Assembly (NCBI GenBank): GCA_021806235.1 | Contig: JAJZXU010000027.1 | Coordinates: 41,614-105,613, forward strand | DNA from: Thermoplasmata archaeon | GTDB taxonomy: Archaea > Thermoplasmatota > Thermoplasmata > Thermoplasmatales > Thermoplasmataceae | Direction: 5' to 3' | Length of the DNA: 64,000 nt | In this document: piece by piece, positions 32,894 through 43,137 of the stretch | Position numbering within the stretch: the first letter of the stretch is position 1 | How the letters are laid out: each line of letters begins with the position of its first letter | Made by a program: the position numbers and the translations under genes | Notes under the pieces: generated by a model | The model's input: the letters and a program-made list of their open reading frames with translations, nothing else | The model's database searches: none | What the model was told of the DNA's origin: nothing

Positions 32894-34807
32894 ATGAATA
32901 AATTAAAAAGTGAAAAAAGTCCATATTTACTTGAACATTCGGATAACCCCGTAGATTGGTATCCCTGGGGGGATGAGGCGTTTAATAGGGCTAAAAATGA
33001 GGATAAACCGGTATTTTTGAGTATAGGCTATTCAACATGCCACTGGTGCCACGTTATGGAAAATGAAAGCTTTACAGATAATGAAGTTGCTGAAAAGCTT
33101 AATAATACATTTGTCTGCATTAAAGTTGATAGGGAAGAAAGGCCGGATATAGATAATATTTATATGACAATGAGCCAGATGATGACGGGCAGTGGAGGAT
33201 GGCCATTAAATATTATATTAACACCTGATAAAAAACCCATATTTGCATTTACATATATACCGAGGAATTCAAGAAATAATATGATCGGCATGATAGATTT
33301 ATGTAATAATATAAATGATCTGTGGAAAAATAAGAGAAATGAACTGGAAGAAAATGGCAATAAGGTTATAGCTGCACTGGAATCCCATGAAAATATAAAA
33401 TACGAAAACAGGGAAATAAATTATGAGGATATAATACAGAAAACATTTAAATCAATGGAAAATAATTATGATAATGAATACGGTGGTTTTGGTTCATCTC
33501 CCAAATTCCCCTCATTCCAGCATTTAATATTTTTAATGAACTATTATAAAAAATATAATAGTAATAAAGCACTGGATATGGTAGAAAATACACTGAAAAA
33601 AATGTATATTGGTGGTATATATGACCATGTTGGCTATGGTTTCCATAGATATTCAACGGATTCTCTGTGGAGGATACCGCATTTTGAAAAGATGGGCTAT
33701 GATCAGGCAATGGCTATAATAGCATATACCTATGCATATTCTATAACAAAAAATAAATTTTATAGGAATGTTGTTTACGAAGTATTCACTTTTTTAAAAA
33801 ATGAAATGTTTAACAGGGCATTCTATACTGCCATAGATGCAGATTCAGAAAATGAAGAGGGTAAATATTATACATGGACATATGATGAGATAAAAAGAAT
33901 TACGGATGATGAATTTATTGATTTATTTAATGTAACAAACAAAGGTAATTTCTTCGATAATAATTATAGGACTACAGGCAAAAACATACTGTATTTAAAG
34001 GAAAATCCAGATAGCGGGTACAATAAAAAAATAAACGAAGACCTAAAGAAACTATACAATGAAAGAAATAAAAGAATAAAACCATTGAAGGACGATAAAA
34101 TATTATCTGATGTTAATGGTTTAATAATAAAATCATTATCAATAGCCTCAATGATCTTTAATGATAATGAAATGCTCGATTATGCCGAAAAAGCAGCGGA
34201 TTTTATAATGAATAACATGTACAGAAATAATATATTATATCATAGGTACCGTGACGGTGATGTTTCCATAGAGGGATTTTTAGATGACTATGCATTTCTG
34301 TCCTCGGGATTGCTGGAGCTATACGAGGCAACTCTGAATGAAATATATCTAAAATATGCAGGTGATTTAAACCGTTATGTAAAAAATAACTTCTATGATA
34401 AATTAAATGGGGGGTTCTATGAAAGTAGCAATAACATAATAGTAAAATTAAAGGAAACTTATGATAACGCTATACCCTCAGGATTTTCAACGGAAATAGA
34501 TAACCTTGTAATATTAAATTATATCAACGGAGGTTATTATGATGTTATAGACAGATCTTTAAAAAGCATATACAATGACCTGAACAGGGAGCCAATGTTC
34601 TTTTCCCATGCAGTTTCGGCATTTTTTAAAATCCTTAATTATTATAAAATAGATACGGGCAATGAAGAGATAATAAATTATTTAAAATCTAATTATCCCT
34701 ATAACTATTATCTGATTAAATCCAGCAATGGTGAGATAAATGTATGTGACGAAAATAAGTGCTTTATAATAAAGGATATTACCGGGTTAAAAAAATTAAT
34801 ATCATAA
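32894..34807 (+). CDS. DUF255 thioredoxin-fold plus six-hairpin protein (YyaL/SSP411 family)
   Basis: The 637 residues start with the DUF255 thioredoxin-like domain: [20 protein letters not shown], then [14 protein letters not shown] with its CxxC (about 50), and [15 protein letters not shown]. From about 230 on is an (alpha/alpha)6 barrel-like region resembling N-acylglucosamine epimerase ([35 protein letters not shown]). The family is widely conserved with an unproven function, probably linked to thiol or sugar metabolism. Length and architecture are complete. Confidence 0.88.
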   Translation: MNKLKSEKSPYLLEHSDNPVDWYPWGDEAFNRAKNEDKPVFLSIGYSTCHWCHVMENESFTDNEVAEKLNNTFVCIKVDREERPDIDNIYMTMSQMMTGSGGWPLNIILTPDKKPIFAFTYIPRNSRNNMIGMIDLCNNINDLWKNKRNELEENGNKVIAALESHENIKYENREINYEDIIQKTFKSMENNYDNEYGGFGSSPKFPSFQHLIFLMNYYKKYNSNKALDMVENTLKKMYIGGIYDHVGYGFHRYSTDSLWRIPHFEKMGYDQAMAIIAYTYAYSITKNKFYRNVVYEVFTFLKNEMFNRAFYTAIDADSENEEGKYYTWTYDEIKRITDDEFIDLFNVTNKGNFFDNNYRTTGKNILYLKENPDSGYNKKINEDLKKLYNERNKRIKPLKDDKILSDVNGLIIKSLSIASMIFNDNEMLDYAEKAADFIMNNMYRNNILYHRYRDGDVSIEGFLDDYAFLSSGLLELYEATLNEIYLKYAGDLNRYVKNNFYDKLNGGFYESSNNIIVKLKETYDNAIPSGFSTEIDNLVILNYINGGYYDVIDRSLKSIYNDLNREPMFFSHAVSAFFKILNYYKIDTGNEEIINYLKSNYPYNYYLIKSSNGEINVCDENKCFIIKDITGLKKLIS

Positions 34808-34854
34808 TAAAATCACCAGCACTCAATGGTTAAATATTTCATTGTAATGATTAA

Positions 34855-35850
34855 ATGATGAAGTGTATAGTATGTGGTATAAACGATGCATATAAATTTG
34901 GTTTATGCAGGGATTGTTTATCCAGCAAGATCAGGTTAAAAACAGAAAAAGTGGAAATTACGGAATGCCCTAAATGTGGTTCAGTGAGATTAAATAAAAA
35001 ATGGTATTATAACAGTATAGATGACAGTATAAAAAGAAATGCAATATCACATATAAAAGCAGAAAAAATTGATAGGATAAAATCAGTAAATACCTTTGAA
35101 ATTTTGGATGATGAAATATTGATGAATTTAATTGTTGATGATAGAAATCTTGGTGAAGTTGAAAAAGATGTAAGGTTGGATTTAAAGACAACAAGGGAAA
35201 GTTGCCCGGTATGCAACAAATTTACAGGATCATATTATGAGGGTGTAATACAGTTAAGAACATTTACCACTGAATATGACGGTATACTGGATGATGCAAA
35301 AAAAGAAATTGTGGATTTTATAAAGCACATCAATAGGACTGATCCAAATTCCTTTGTTTCAAAGGTTGACAAACTCAAGGAAGGGCTTGATATTTATTTA
35401 GGCAAAAAGGAGGATGCAATAAAAATAGATAAAATTATGGAGCATGATTATTTTTCAACGGTAAAAATAACAAAATCTATTGCTGGAAGAAAGGATGGCA
35501 AGGATCTATTCAGATATACGCATTTAATAAGAATACTTGACCTGGTAAAAGGGTCTGTTATTTATGATAAATCATATTATATGGTAAAATCAATAACTCC
35601 CAACAATATTGAATTACTTGACATTAAAAATAATAATTTACTGAATTTGAATTCCAAGGATTTTTTCAGGAAATCATTTGATGTAATACACAGAATACCT
35701 GAAAAGGATAAATTTATAGTAATATCTGCTGACAGTAATGAAACCCAGATAATGAATTCAAAAAGTTATAAAATAATGACTGTAAAACAGTTATTTGATT
35801 CCCAGGAAATTTACTTATATAAGTATAATGAGCACTATTTTTCTTTATGA
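34855..35850 (+). CDS. nmd3: NMD3-related ribosome maturation protein
   Basis: A 331-residue protein. Two N-terminal zinc knuckles (MKCIVCGINDAY...LCRDCL, then CPKCGSVRLNKKW) are followed by a third pair at about 118 (CPVCNKFTGSYYEG). Then comes the NMD3 core with VIQLRTF, FVSKVDKLKEGLDIYL and the later beta-barrel region (VKGSVIYDKSYYMVKSITP). Archaeal NMD3 is thought to act in late assembly of the large ribosomal subunit. An in-frame second ATG follows the first directly; either could be used. Confidence 0.85.
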   Translation: MMKCIVCGINDAYKFGLCRDCLSSKIRLKTEKVEITECPKCGSVRLNKKWYYNSIDDSIKRNAISHIKAEKIDRIKSVNTFEILDDEILMNLIVDDRNLGEVEKDVRLDLKTTRESCPVCNKFTGSYYEGVIQLRTFTTEYDGILDDAKKEIVDFIKHINRTDPNSFVSKVDKLKEGLDIYLGKKEDAIKIDKIMEHDYFSTVKITKSIAGRKDGKDLFRYTHLIRILDLVKGSVIYDKSYYMVKSITPNNIELLDIKNNNLLNLNSKDFFRKSFDVIHRIPEKDKFIVISADSNETQIMNSKSYKIMTVKQLFDSQEIYLYKYNEHYFSL

Positions 35851-35883
35851 AAAAGATTTTAACATCAAAGTGATTACTTTATA

Positions 35884-37125
35884 ATGAGAATAAAGGCTGA
35901 ATGGGACAGATTAAACGAGGTTATAATGCACAGGCCAGGAACAGAGATAACTTATGCCATGTTTGCACCAAAGGCATTTCTGTTTGAGAGGCCATTTAAT
36001 TATAATAAGGCATTGGAGGAACATAAAGAACTGGAAAATATTTTAAAGGAAAATGGAATAAAAACACATTTATTAGATGAGTTAATAGTGAAAACAGCCG
36101 ATAATTCAAGTGATTTCCGGCGTAAACTAGAAAAGAAGGTTTTATCATTAATACATTTCTACGGTACAAAAGAATCCATGGAAATGGCAAACAATGATTT
36201 AATGAAAAATATAGATTATATAGATTCAGAGTCCTTATTCCAGGCACTTATACTGGAATTATCAATAGACCTGAAGGAATATGTTTCAGGCATAGAATAT
36301 CCCACAGTTTATTCAAACATACCACTGGCCAATTTATATTTTATGAGGGACCAGCAGGCAATTTCAGACGGTGCACTGATAGGCAATATGAGAATGAACC
36401 AGCGTAAAAAGGAAACAGATATAACATCCTTTGTTTTCAGGGATATTTTCAAGGAGAATATTAAAAAAATAGATAAAGGATATTTTGAGGGCGGCGACTT
36501 TATGCCTGCAGGTGACTTTGCTTTAATAGGCGTGGGTAGTAGAACAAATGAGGAGGGTGCATTTTCTGCTATAGAATCAGGCGTTATTAATTTTGATGAA
36601 ATAGCACTGGTATATAACCCTGTTTATGGTTTTATGAAGAACCGGGATTTAATGGTAAATATGCACCTGGATACGTATTTTAATATTCCTGCCAAAGGTA
36701 TTGCAATAACATCAATTGAATTATCGAAAATTGCAAAGGTCAAGGTATATGCAAAAAATAGTGATAGTTATGGTTATCTGAATGAAACAACATTATATGA
36801 CTATCTAAAAAGTAAGGATTATAATATAATAAATCTGGGTATAAGTGAACAGTTATCGTATTCATCAAATTTTTTAACACTATCAAACAATAAAATTATA
36901 GCTATAGATTCGGAGAAGGTTATAAAAAAGTTATTGAGGGAAAACATATTCAACGGTGAAACAAAAAGCAGAATTTTAAAGGATATAGATATAAAAAATA
37001 ATAAACTATTTCCGGAAAATAAGGGAATAGGGGATTATGGTGTGGATTTTATAAAAATGGATTTAAGTGAATTAACCGGTGGATACGGCGGGGCACACTG
37101 CATGACATCAGCAATAAATAGATGA
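35884..37125 (+). CDS. arcA: Arginine deiminase
   Basis: A 413-residue guanidino hydrolase that converts arginine to citrulline and ammonia. Substrate-binding motifs are YFMRDQQAISDGALIGNM (about 155-172) and FEGGDFMPAGD (about 200); the catalytic cysteine is in GGYGGAHCMTSA at the C-terminus (about 406). The ammonia raises pH, and the pathway can give ATP if followed by ornithine carbamoyltransferase and carbamate kinase, neither of which is in this window. It lies 33 bases after nmd3 and may be co-transcribed. Confidence 0.93.
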   Translation: MRIKAEWDRLNEVIMHRPGTEITYAMFAPKAFLFERPFNYNKALEEHKELENILKENGIKTHLLDELIVKTADNSSDFRRKLEKKVLSLIHFYGTKESMEMANNDLMKNIDYIDSESLFQALILELSIDLKEYVSGIEYPTVYSNIPLANLYFMRDQQAISDGALIGNMRMNQRKKETDITSFVFRDIFKENIKKIDKGYFEGGDFMPAGDFALIGVGSRTNEEGAFSAIESGVINFDEIALVYNPVYGFMKNRDLMVNMHLDTYFNIPAKGIAITSIELSKIAKVKVYAKNSDSYGYLNETTLYDYLKSKDYNIINLGISEQLSYSSNFLTLSNNKIIAIDSEKVIKKLLRENIFNGETKSRILKDIDIKNNKLFPENKGIGDYGVDFIKMDLSELTGGYGGAHCMTSAINR

Positions 37126-37393
37126 GTCGTAGACGTATCCTAATTGCCCTGCAGGGTTTATCAATTGTTCAACCTTTATTTTAACGTCGGGCTCTTCTTC
37201 CAGGGTATTAATCTCATCTAATTCCCCTCCTGGCCATCCGTTTATGTAAAATTAAGGGTTAACAGTATCACAGGATTTAGCATTAAAAAACTATAAGTAT
37301 CTCACAACAATGTGCAAATTCGAAAATGTTATAAATTTATAAGTGATAATGTGCTTCACTAATATGTTAAATTTAATATATAAGAGGGATTGA
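37126..37393. other. Gap between arcA and S3Ae with a minus-strand fragment
   Basis: No gene is evident. On the minus strand, starting right after a stop at about 37253, a frame without start codon reads YINGWPGGELDEINTLEEEP and LINPAGQLGYVYDSS, ending inside arcA. It looks like the remnant of a protein C-terminus. The last 70 bases include AT-rich DNA (TTAAATTTAATATATAAGAGGG) that should be the S3Ae promoter. Confidence 0.3.
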
Positions 37394-38023
37394 ATGGCAG
37401 ATAAAAGAAAATCAAGCACTAAGGATAAATGGAAGGAGAAAGCGTGGTACACCATAGTTGCACCTTCGTATTTCGGTGAGAAAGAGATAGGGTTAAGTCC
37501 CGGTTCTAATCCAAAGTATATGGTAAACAGAACAATTGCGGTTCCTGTATCAGATTTTACGGGTAACTTTAAAAAATCAAGTTCAATGGTTATTTTTAAG
37601 GTTGATGATGTTATAGGCAAAAAGTGTTCAACGGTTTTTACTGGACATGAGATGAGTGGGGATACTGTAAGAAGAATGGTAAGAAGAAGAAAGGAAAGAA
37701 TTGATATTATAACGAATATCAAAACAAAGGATTTATACAAAATTGCTGTAAAACTTGTTCTTGTTGCAGATGCAAAATTAACAGATACAAAAAGGATAGA
37801 GGTAAGAAATACTATTGTAGACTATATTGTACAGAAATCATCAACCATGGAACTTGGTGAATTCGCATTGTATGTTATAGGTGACGAAGTTTATAATGAA
37901 CTTGTAAATTCATTAAAAAATGTATATCCTATAAGGAAGATAGAAATAAGAAAAACCGAGGTTCTCGGAAAAGAAGCACCAGAAATTGTTCAGCATGAAA
38001 CCGAAGAACCGGTTTCTAACTGA
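37394..38023 (+). CDS. rps3ae: Ribosomal protein S3Ae (eS1)
   Basis: A 209-residue small-subunit protein found only in archaea and eukaryotes. KDKWKEKAWYTIVAPSYFGE at the N-terminus, then GREM-like TGHEMSGDTVRRMVRRRKER in the middle and YPIRKIEIRKTEVLG near the end are all diagnostic. It belongs at the platform of the 30S subunit near the mRNA exit. It ends 8 bases before the tRNA-Met gene, so the two may be transcribed together. Confidence 0.95.
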   Translation: MADKRKSSTKDKWKEKAWYTIVAPSYFGEKEIGLSPGSNPKYMVNRTIAVPVSDFTGNFKKSSSMVIFKVDDVIGKKCSTVFTGHEMSGDTVRRMVRRRKERIDIITNIKTKDLYKIAVKLVLVADAKLTDTKRIEVRNTIVDYIVQKSSTMELGEFALYVIGDEVYNELVNSLKNVYPIRKIEIRKTEVLGKEAPEIVQHETEEPVSN

Positions 38024-38030
38024 GATAAGA

Positions 38031-38118
38031 GCCGGGGTGGCTCAGTTGGAAGAGCGTCGGACTCATAAGTTTATGCTGAGAAATCCGAAGGTCTCGGGTT
38101 CAATCCCCGACCCCGGCA
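38031..38118 (+). tRNA. Elongator tRNA-Met (CAT) with 15-base intron
   Basis: Acceptor GCCGGGG/CCCCGGC, D arm GGCTCAGTTGGAAGAGC, anticodon stem TCGGA/TCCGA and T arm CGGGT-TCAATCC-CCG. The anticodon loop is expanded: CTCATA, then fifteen bases (38068-38082), then A. Removing these leaves a 7-base loop CTCATAA with anticodon CAT. An intron after position 37 is the usual archaeal place, and tRNA endonuclease would cut the bulge-helix-bulge around it. Discriminator A; CCA not encoded. Confidence 0.93.
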
Positions 38119-38279
38119 CATATTCAATATAATTATATATAAATGTTTTAAAATCTGGCATATTTAGCAATATTACTTTTATACAAAGTTTATCATTTAT
38201 GATTATTTTTTATGCTATTGCTAAAGGGGATAAAGCAATAACCCATTCTTATAGTATATGCATTAAACTTTTATGGTAA

Positions 38280-38352
38280 TGCGATTGCCGGGATTTGGAC
38301 CCGGGTTAGTGGCTTGGGAAGCCACTGTGATACCAGGCTACACTACAATCGC
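38280..38352 (-). tRNA. tRNA-Gly (CCC)
   Basis: On the minus strand: acceptor GCGATTG/CAATCGC, anticodon arm GTGGC-TTCCCAA-GCCAC with anticodon CCC, T arm CCGGG-TCCAAAT-CCCGG, discriminator A. The CDS-free gap between this gene and tRNA-Met (38119-38279) shows only AT-rich promoter-like DNA. Confidence 0.94.
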
Positions 38353-38383
38353 TTAATCCTATATATAAAAAGGATATTTAAAT

Positions 38384-38713
38384 TTATAAGATTTTTATCT
38401 GTCTTCTTCTTGCAAGGTCTAAAACAGCTTCACCCATAGGTGTCGGATCATAATCTTTATTCAGCAAACCCATTCTGTATAATTTTTCCCTGCCATCAGA
38501 CTCTTCCTTCCTTAGCCTTTTCAATGCAAGTAGTTTTAAACAGTTGATAAAGATATATTTTATGTACTCCCGCTCATTGACATCCTTTAAAATATAATGA
38601 CCCTTATTTGTTATCTTATAATATGTGTGATGTTTATGAACTTCATTTGTTTTTTTCAATTTTGCCTCAGTTCTTTTTACTGAAGACCCCTGATATTTTT
38701 CTATTAAACCCAT
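38384..38713 (-). CDS. Small winged-helix-like protein, 109 aa
   Basis: Basic protein. Residues 1-50 (LIEKYQGSSVKRTEAKLKKT, YYKITNKGHYILKDV) could be the second half of a winged helix with wing, and the C-terminal half is helical (KLLALKRLRKEESDGREKLY, GEAVLDLARRRQ). No clear family. It may be a truncated transcription regulator: typical wHTH proteins would begin some 30 residues earlier, and the upstream DNA before 38713 shows a stop near the start. It neighbours the IS607-type element. Confidence 0.5.
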   Translation of the reverse strand: MGLIEKYQGSSVKRTEAKLKKTNEVHKHHTYYKITNKGHYILKDVNEREYIKYIFINCLKLLALKRLRKEESDGREKLYRMGLLNKDYDPTPMGEAVLDLARRRQIKIL

Positions 38714-38772
38714 ATTATATTATGCTAAAAATAGATAACTATATTTAGTAGTGTATTATTAAAGTATTAACA

Positions 38773-39360
38773 ATGAAAGCAAAAGAAGTTCTTAATCTTC
38801 TCCAAATAACAAGAAAGACACTCCACGTCTATGCACACAACGGGAAGATCCGGTATAGAGTATTGCCCAGTGGATATTATGATTACAATGATGGGGATGT
38901 TTACAAACTCCTAAACAGGGATGTGAAACGCAGGACTGTTATCTATGCACGGGTATCAACATCAAAGCAGAAAAATGATTTAGAAAACCAGATTGAGCAG
39001 TTGAAGCAGTGGTGTTTCATGAACGGTTACACAATCAATGCAATATACCCGGATATAGCATCTGGCATCTCATTCGAGAAGAGGAAAGGCTTCTTTGAGA
39101 TGCTTGATGAAATCATTAATTACAGGGTTGAAAAGGTTGTAATAACATACAGAGACAGGTTAACCAGAACAGGTTTTGAACTGTTTAAATATTTATTTCA
39201 GAAGTTTGGCACTGAGATTATTATAATCTCAGAGATAGGCAATACCGAGCTCGATTCCAAAGAGGTGTTTGATGATATAGTTTCAATGCTTCATTCATAT
39301 TCCATGAAGATGTATTCTAAAAGAAAGAATCATTCAATTGAGGTTGGCTATGAAGGTTAA
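38773..39360 (+). CDS. IS607-type serine recombinase (TnpA)
   Basis: A 195-residue transposase. It starts with a MerR-like helix-turn-helix (KAKEVLNLLQITRKTLHVYA) placed before the catalytic domain, the order specific to IS607. The resolvase domain shows VIYARVSTSKQKNDLENQIE with the catalytic serine (about 63), then DIASGISFEKRKGF and VVITYRDRLTRTGFEL with the arginines (about 128-135). It can excise and insert circular DNA with little target specificity. The frame is complete. Confidence 0.92.
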   Translation: MKAKEVLNLLQITRKTLHVYAHNGKIRYRVLPSGYYDYNDGDVYKLLNRDVKRRTVIYARVSTSKQKNDLENQIEQLKQWCFMNGYTINAIYPDIASGISFEKRKGFFEMLDEIINYRVEKVVITYRDRLTRTGFELFKYLFQKFGTEIIIISEIGNTELDSKEVFDDIVSMLHSYSMKMYSKRKNHSIEVGYEG

Positions 39361-40580
39361 CAGAACAGATCTGGATTAATGGAGATGATAACCTCAGTAA
39401 ATCTGCACATTTTTCAAAGAACCTTTATAATAAGGCAAACTATATAATCAGGCAGGAGTTCTTTGCAACCAGAAGATGGACAAGATATGGGGAACTTAAT
39501 AATATACTGAAAGATTCTGAAGAATATAAATCATTGCCGGCACAGACCTCACAGGGCATTCTAAAATTACTGGACAAATCATGGAAGTCCTTCTTTAAAG
39601 CAATAAAGGAATGGAGGAAAGACCCTGATAAGTTTTTAGGAAGGTCAGGATTGCCGCATTACAAGGAAAAAGATGGTGAACATATACTTGTATTCACAAA
39701 CCAGCAGTGCAGCATTAATGATGGAATATTAAAGTTCCCGAAGCTCATTAATATGGAGGTTAAAACAGGGTTAGAAAATATAGATTTGAGGGAAGTAAGA
39801 ATAGTACCTGAAGGTACTGGATATGAAGTGGAAGTAGTATATAAAAAGGAGATAAATGATATCATAGCTCTAAGGCCTGATAGGATCCTTGGAATAGATA
39901 TAGGTGTAAGGAATCTTGTAACCATTGGAAACAACATTTCAGAGGATGGAATTGCTGTAAGGGCAGGATTGCTGAAGTCTATAAACCAGTTCTATAATAA
40001 GGAGAATGGAAGACTAAGATCTATAAATGACCTGCAGGGAGATAAAAGAAAGATGACAGAAAGATTAAAACGCCTTATAACAAAAAGAAACAGGAGAATA
40101 AAAGAGATAATGCATGAGATCAGCAAATCCATAGTGGAATATGCAAAATCAATGAATATTGATACAATTGTAATAGGCCATAACGATGGGTGGAAGCAAT
40201 CTACAGGTATGGGCAGAAGGAACAACCAGAACTTTGTGGAGCTTCCATTCAATGTACTGATAAACCAGATAAAATACAAAGCAGAGGAAAATGGAATTAA
40301 TGTGATCATGCAGGAGGAATCACACACAAGCAAATGTTCTTTCCTTGATAATGAAACAATAGGACACCACGATAACTATACTGGTAAAAGAACAAGGCGA
40401 GGAATATTCAGATCAGGCAGTGGCACTCTAATACATGCAGATCTAAATGCATCCTACAATATAATAAAAAAAGCAGTCCCTGAAGCTTTTGCTAACGGGA
40501 TAGAGGGTATAGGGTTGTACCCACGGAGTTTAAGCATCCCACAGTTCTGTGAGATGATAACTTCCAAAGATGGATGTTAA
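39350..40580 (+). pseudogene. TnpB RNA-guided endonuclease, 5' end frameshifted
   Basis: A long frame runs from 39354 to the stop at 40580, but it has no ATG in its first part: upstream it reads TEQIWINGDDNLSKSAHFSK, preceded by a stop at 39351. An ATG at 39350 in another phase gives MKVNRT, then loses the frame, so one indel near 39365 probably broke the start. A TTG at 39534 would give only 348 residues. The nuclease core is intact: RuvC I GIDIGVRNLVTIG, RuvC II QEESHTSKCSFLD, RuvC III HADLNASYNI. The usual second zinc-finger cysteine pair is missing. Intact TnpB proteins cut DNA with a guide from the element's right end. Confidence 0.78.
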
Positions 40581-40585
40581 CATTA

Positions 40586-40729
40586 TTAACGGAAATCATA
40601 ACCTAACCTATCTATGTATATATTTACATTCATTTGCGGTATGCTTGTATATATTTTTATATTTTTTGCATAATCGAGTTTTGCAAGGTTGAAATGGTTC
40701 AGCACCGTGAATAATTCGTTGTCTTCCAC
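40586..40729 (-). pseudogene. 47-codon frame, likely gene remnant
   Basis: On the minus strand, GTG at 40729 opens a frame VEDNELFTVLNHFNLAKLDY then SIPQMNVNIYIDRLGYDFR to a TAA. A nearby upstream frame MEDSEIKKHWW in another phase could be its 5' part. It has protein-like composition without a family. The rest of 40581-40899 is AT-rich, with the promoter of gdhA near its end. Confidence 0.25.
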
Positions 40730-40899
40730 CAATGTTTTTTTATTTCACTGTCTTCCATAATTAACAATGTTATAATGTTTAGATATTATAAAAATTTATA
40801 GTGTATTAAATTTATATATTTAATACTGGATAAAAACATAACATTAGGTTTTAAGGCAAAATTTAAACTACTACTCACGGATATATGTGTGGTGACAAA

Positions 40900-42150
40900 A
40901 TGGAAGATCTTGATCCTTTTGATATAGCTGTGGAGCAGCTGGAGAAGGCTGCTGGAGTTATGAATTTGAGTAAAGAGGCACTGGAGCAATTGAGTGCTCC
41001 TAAAGAAATTTTACAGGTGAGTATTCCTGTTAAAATGGATAGTGGAGAAACAAAAGTTTTTACTGGTTTCAGGGTGCATTATAACAATGCCAGGGGACCC
41101 ATGAAAGGTGGTATAAGGTATTATATAAAGGAGAACCTTTCAGAGGTAAAAGCATTATCTGCATGGATGACCTGGAAAACCGCTCTTCTGGACCTGCCAA
41201 TGGGTGGAGCCAAGGGTGGAATAATATGTGATCCAAAAAAATTAAGTATTGGAGAATTAGAAAGATTAAGTAGGGGATATATAGATGCAATTGCCAATTT
41301 TATAGGACCTGAAATAGATGTCCCCGCTCCTGATGTTTATACAACACCACAAATTATGGCATGGATGATGGACGAATACGAAAAAATAGCGCGGCATTCA
41401 GCTCCCGGTGTAATAACAGGCAAACCCATTGAGGTTGGGGGCTCACTTGGAAGAGGAGATGCGACAGCAAAAGGCGGCATGTATGTTTTAAGAGAGGGTG
41501 CAAAGGATAGGGGCATAGATCTATCAAAAGCCAAAGTTGCTGTTCAGGGTTTTGGGAATGCTGGTGAATTTGCGGTAAAATTTGCAACGGAAATGTTTGG
41601 ATCAAAGGTTGTAGCAGTTTCAGATTCCACAGGCGGTATATACAAGGAAGATGGAATAGATTATGACAAATTACTGGAGCATAAGAAAAAAACAGGTTCG
41701 GTTCAAAAATTCCCTGGCTCAAAAGATATAAAGGACGAGGACGTGCTGGAAGTAGATGTTGATGTTTTAATACCGGCTGCAATAGAAGGGCAATTAACTG
41801 GAGAAAATGCAGAAAAGGTAAAAGCAAAGATTATACTGGAGCTTGCTAATGGGCCATCAACACCAGAGGCAGATGAGATATTCTTTAAAAACAACGTTTT
41901 GTTATTACCCGATTTCCTCTCAAATGCTGGTGGTGTAACAGTTTCATATTTCGAATGGGTTCAGAATGTAACCGGCGATTACTGGACAGAAGAGGATGTA
42001 TATAAAAAACTTGATGCAAAAATGACAAAGGCAACGCACGATGTCCTTGAAATGCAGAAAAAATATAACACAGATCCGAGAACTGCAGCATATATGATTG
42101 CGGTTAAAAGGGTTTCTGATGCGATGAGATTAAGAGGCCTGATAAAATAA
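40900..42150 (+). CDS. gdhA: Glutamate dehydrogenase
   Basis: A 416-residue hexameric-type dehydrogenase from the ATG at 40900, chosen because GGTGA lies five bases before it; an in-frame ATG at 40885 would add five residues. [19 protein letters not shown] (substrate region), [11 protein letters not shown] with the catalytic lysine, [10 protein letters not shown], and the nucleotide fold [16 protein letters not shown] followed by [15 protein letters not shown] are all present. It interconverts glutamate and 2-oxoglutarate plus ammonia, linking to arginine deiminase ammonia release elsewhere in the window only in a general sense. Confidence 0.95.
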   Translation: MEDLDPFDIAVEQLEKAAGVMNLSKEALEQLSAPKEILQVSIPVKMDSGETKVFTGFRVHYNNARGPMKGGIRYYIKENLSEVKALSAWMTWKTALLDLPMGGAKGGIICDPKKLSIGELERLSRGYIDAIANFIGPEIDVPAPDVYTTPQIMAWMMDEYEKIARHSAPGVITGKPIEVGGSLGRGDATAKGGMYVLREGAKDRGIDLSKAKVAVQGFGNAGEFAVKFATEMFGSKVVAVSDSTGGIYKEDGIDYDKLLEHKKKTGSVQKFPGSKDIKDEDVLEVDVDVLIPAAIEGQLTGENAEKVKAKIILELANGPSTPEADEIFFKNNVLLLPDFLSNAGGVTVSYFEWVQNVTGDYWTEEDVYKKLDAKMTKATHDVLEMQKKYNTDPRTAAYMIAVKRVSDAMRLRGLIK

Positions 42151-42320
42151 TTTTATTTATTATTTCTATACCCCCTAAAAATATTTTTTAGTATCTGATA
42201 ATTATTGTTGCATATACTGTAATTGAAAGACTTTTTTATTATAACAGTTATAATTATATTTTTTGAAATTTTGACAAACAAAAAGAATATTTATAACCTA
42301 CATATTAATCATATGATAAT

Positions 42321-43061
42321 ATGATAAGAATGAACATTTCTGTAAAAAACCTTAAGGACATAGTAGATATGTTAGGCACAGTTGTTACCGAGGCAAAATT
42401 TAAGATGGATGTAAACGGAATGTCGGTTAATGCTGTTGATCCAGCACATGTAGCAATGGTATCTCTGGAAGTACCTAAAAGTGTGTTTTCCGAGTATGAT
42501 GTTGATAGCGAAGAGGAAATATCTCTTGATTTAGAGAAGGTAAGGTCAATAATAAGATTATCATCATCAAATGATTCATTGACCATAACAAAGGATAAGG
42601 ATAAATTAAAATTCGAGATAGGCACAATAATAAAAAGTATATCATTGCTGGACAATGATCAGATTACAACACCGAGAGTTCCACAGATAGTTTCTGATGA
42701 CTACGTTGTTATACCCAAATCCGAATTTGAGAAGGGTTTAAAGGCTGCCGAAGATGTTTCCGATGCGATAAGATTAACATTAAATTCTGATAGTTTTTCA
42801 GCAAGATCCGCTTCCGATGCGGATGAAAGTGAAATGATACTGCCAAAGGATTTACTGAAAGAGCTTGTTTGCAAGGAGGTTATAAAATCATCATACCCGC
42901 TAGAATATTTATTAAAACTTGTAAAGTCAATATCGTCTAACGAAGATATAAAAATATCTTTTAAAAGCGATTATCCATTGAATATAGAATTCAGTTTGGG
43001 TTCAGGTGCATCAGAAAGAATAAAAGGAAGGTTCTTGCTGGCACCAAGAATGGAATCATAA
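42321..43061 (+). CDS. pcn: DNA polymerase sliding clamp PCNA
   Basis: A 246-residue clamp subunit. MNISVKNLKDIVDMLGTVVT, then MDVNGMSVNAVDPAHVAMVSLEVP in the first domain with D-P-A-H-V, the interdomain region (IPKSEFEKGLKAAEDVSDAI), and a C-terminal GRFLLAPRME as in archaeal PCNA. It forms the homotrimeric ring that tethers polymerase, FEN1 and ligase. A TATA-like AATATTTATAACC is 25-35 bases upstream. The stop is directly adjacent to the 3' end of tRNA-Arg on the other strand. Confidence 0.95.
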   Translation: MIRMNISVKNLKDIVDMLGTVVTEAKFKMDVNGMSVNAVDPAHVAMVSLEVPKSVFSEYDVDSEEEISLDLEKVRSIIRLSSSNDSLTITKDKDKLKFEIGTIIKSISLLDNDQITTPRVPQIVSDDYVVIPKSEFEKGLKAAEDVSDAIRLTLNSDSFSARSASDADESEMILPKDLLKELVCKEVIKSSYPLEYLLKLVKSISSNEDIKISFKSDYPLNIEFSLGSGASERIKGRFLLAPRMES

Positions 43062-43062
43062 G

Positions 43063-43137
43063 CGGGCACGAGGGGATTTGGACCCCTGATTTACAGCTTA
43101 GGAGGCTGTTGCCCTATCCATGCTAGGCCACGTGCCC
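43063..43137 (-). tRNA. tRNA-Arg (CCT)
   Basis: Minus-strand cloverleaf: acceptor GGGCACG/CGTGCCC, D arm GGCCTAGCATGGATAGGGC, anticodon arm ACAGC-CTCCTAA-GCTGT with anticodon CCT, T arm AGGGG-TCCAAAT-CCCCT, discriminator G, which is an arginine-type feature in archaea. It ends two bases from the pcn stop. Confidence 0.93.

Larger units (their letters stand above)
38740..40600 (+). mobile_element. IS607-family element (serine recombinase plus TnpB)
   Basis: A serine resolvase-type transposase gene is followed by a TnpB gene in the same direction, which is the IS607 arrangement. The ends are not defined by inverted repeats, as expected for this family; I place them just outside the two genes. 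The recombinase is intact, whereas the 5' end of tnpB is damaged. Only one copy is present in the window. Confidence 0.75.
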
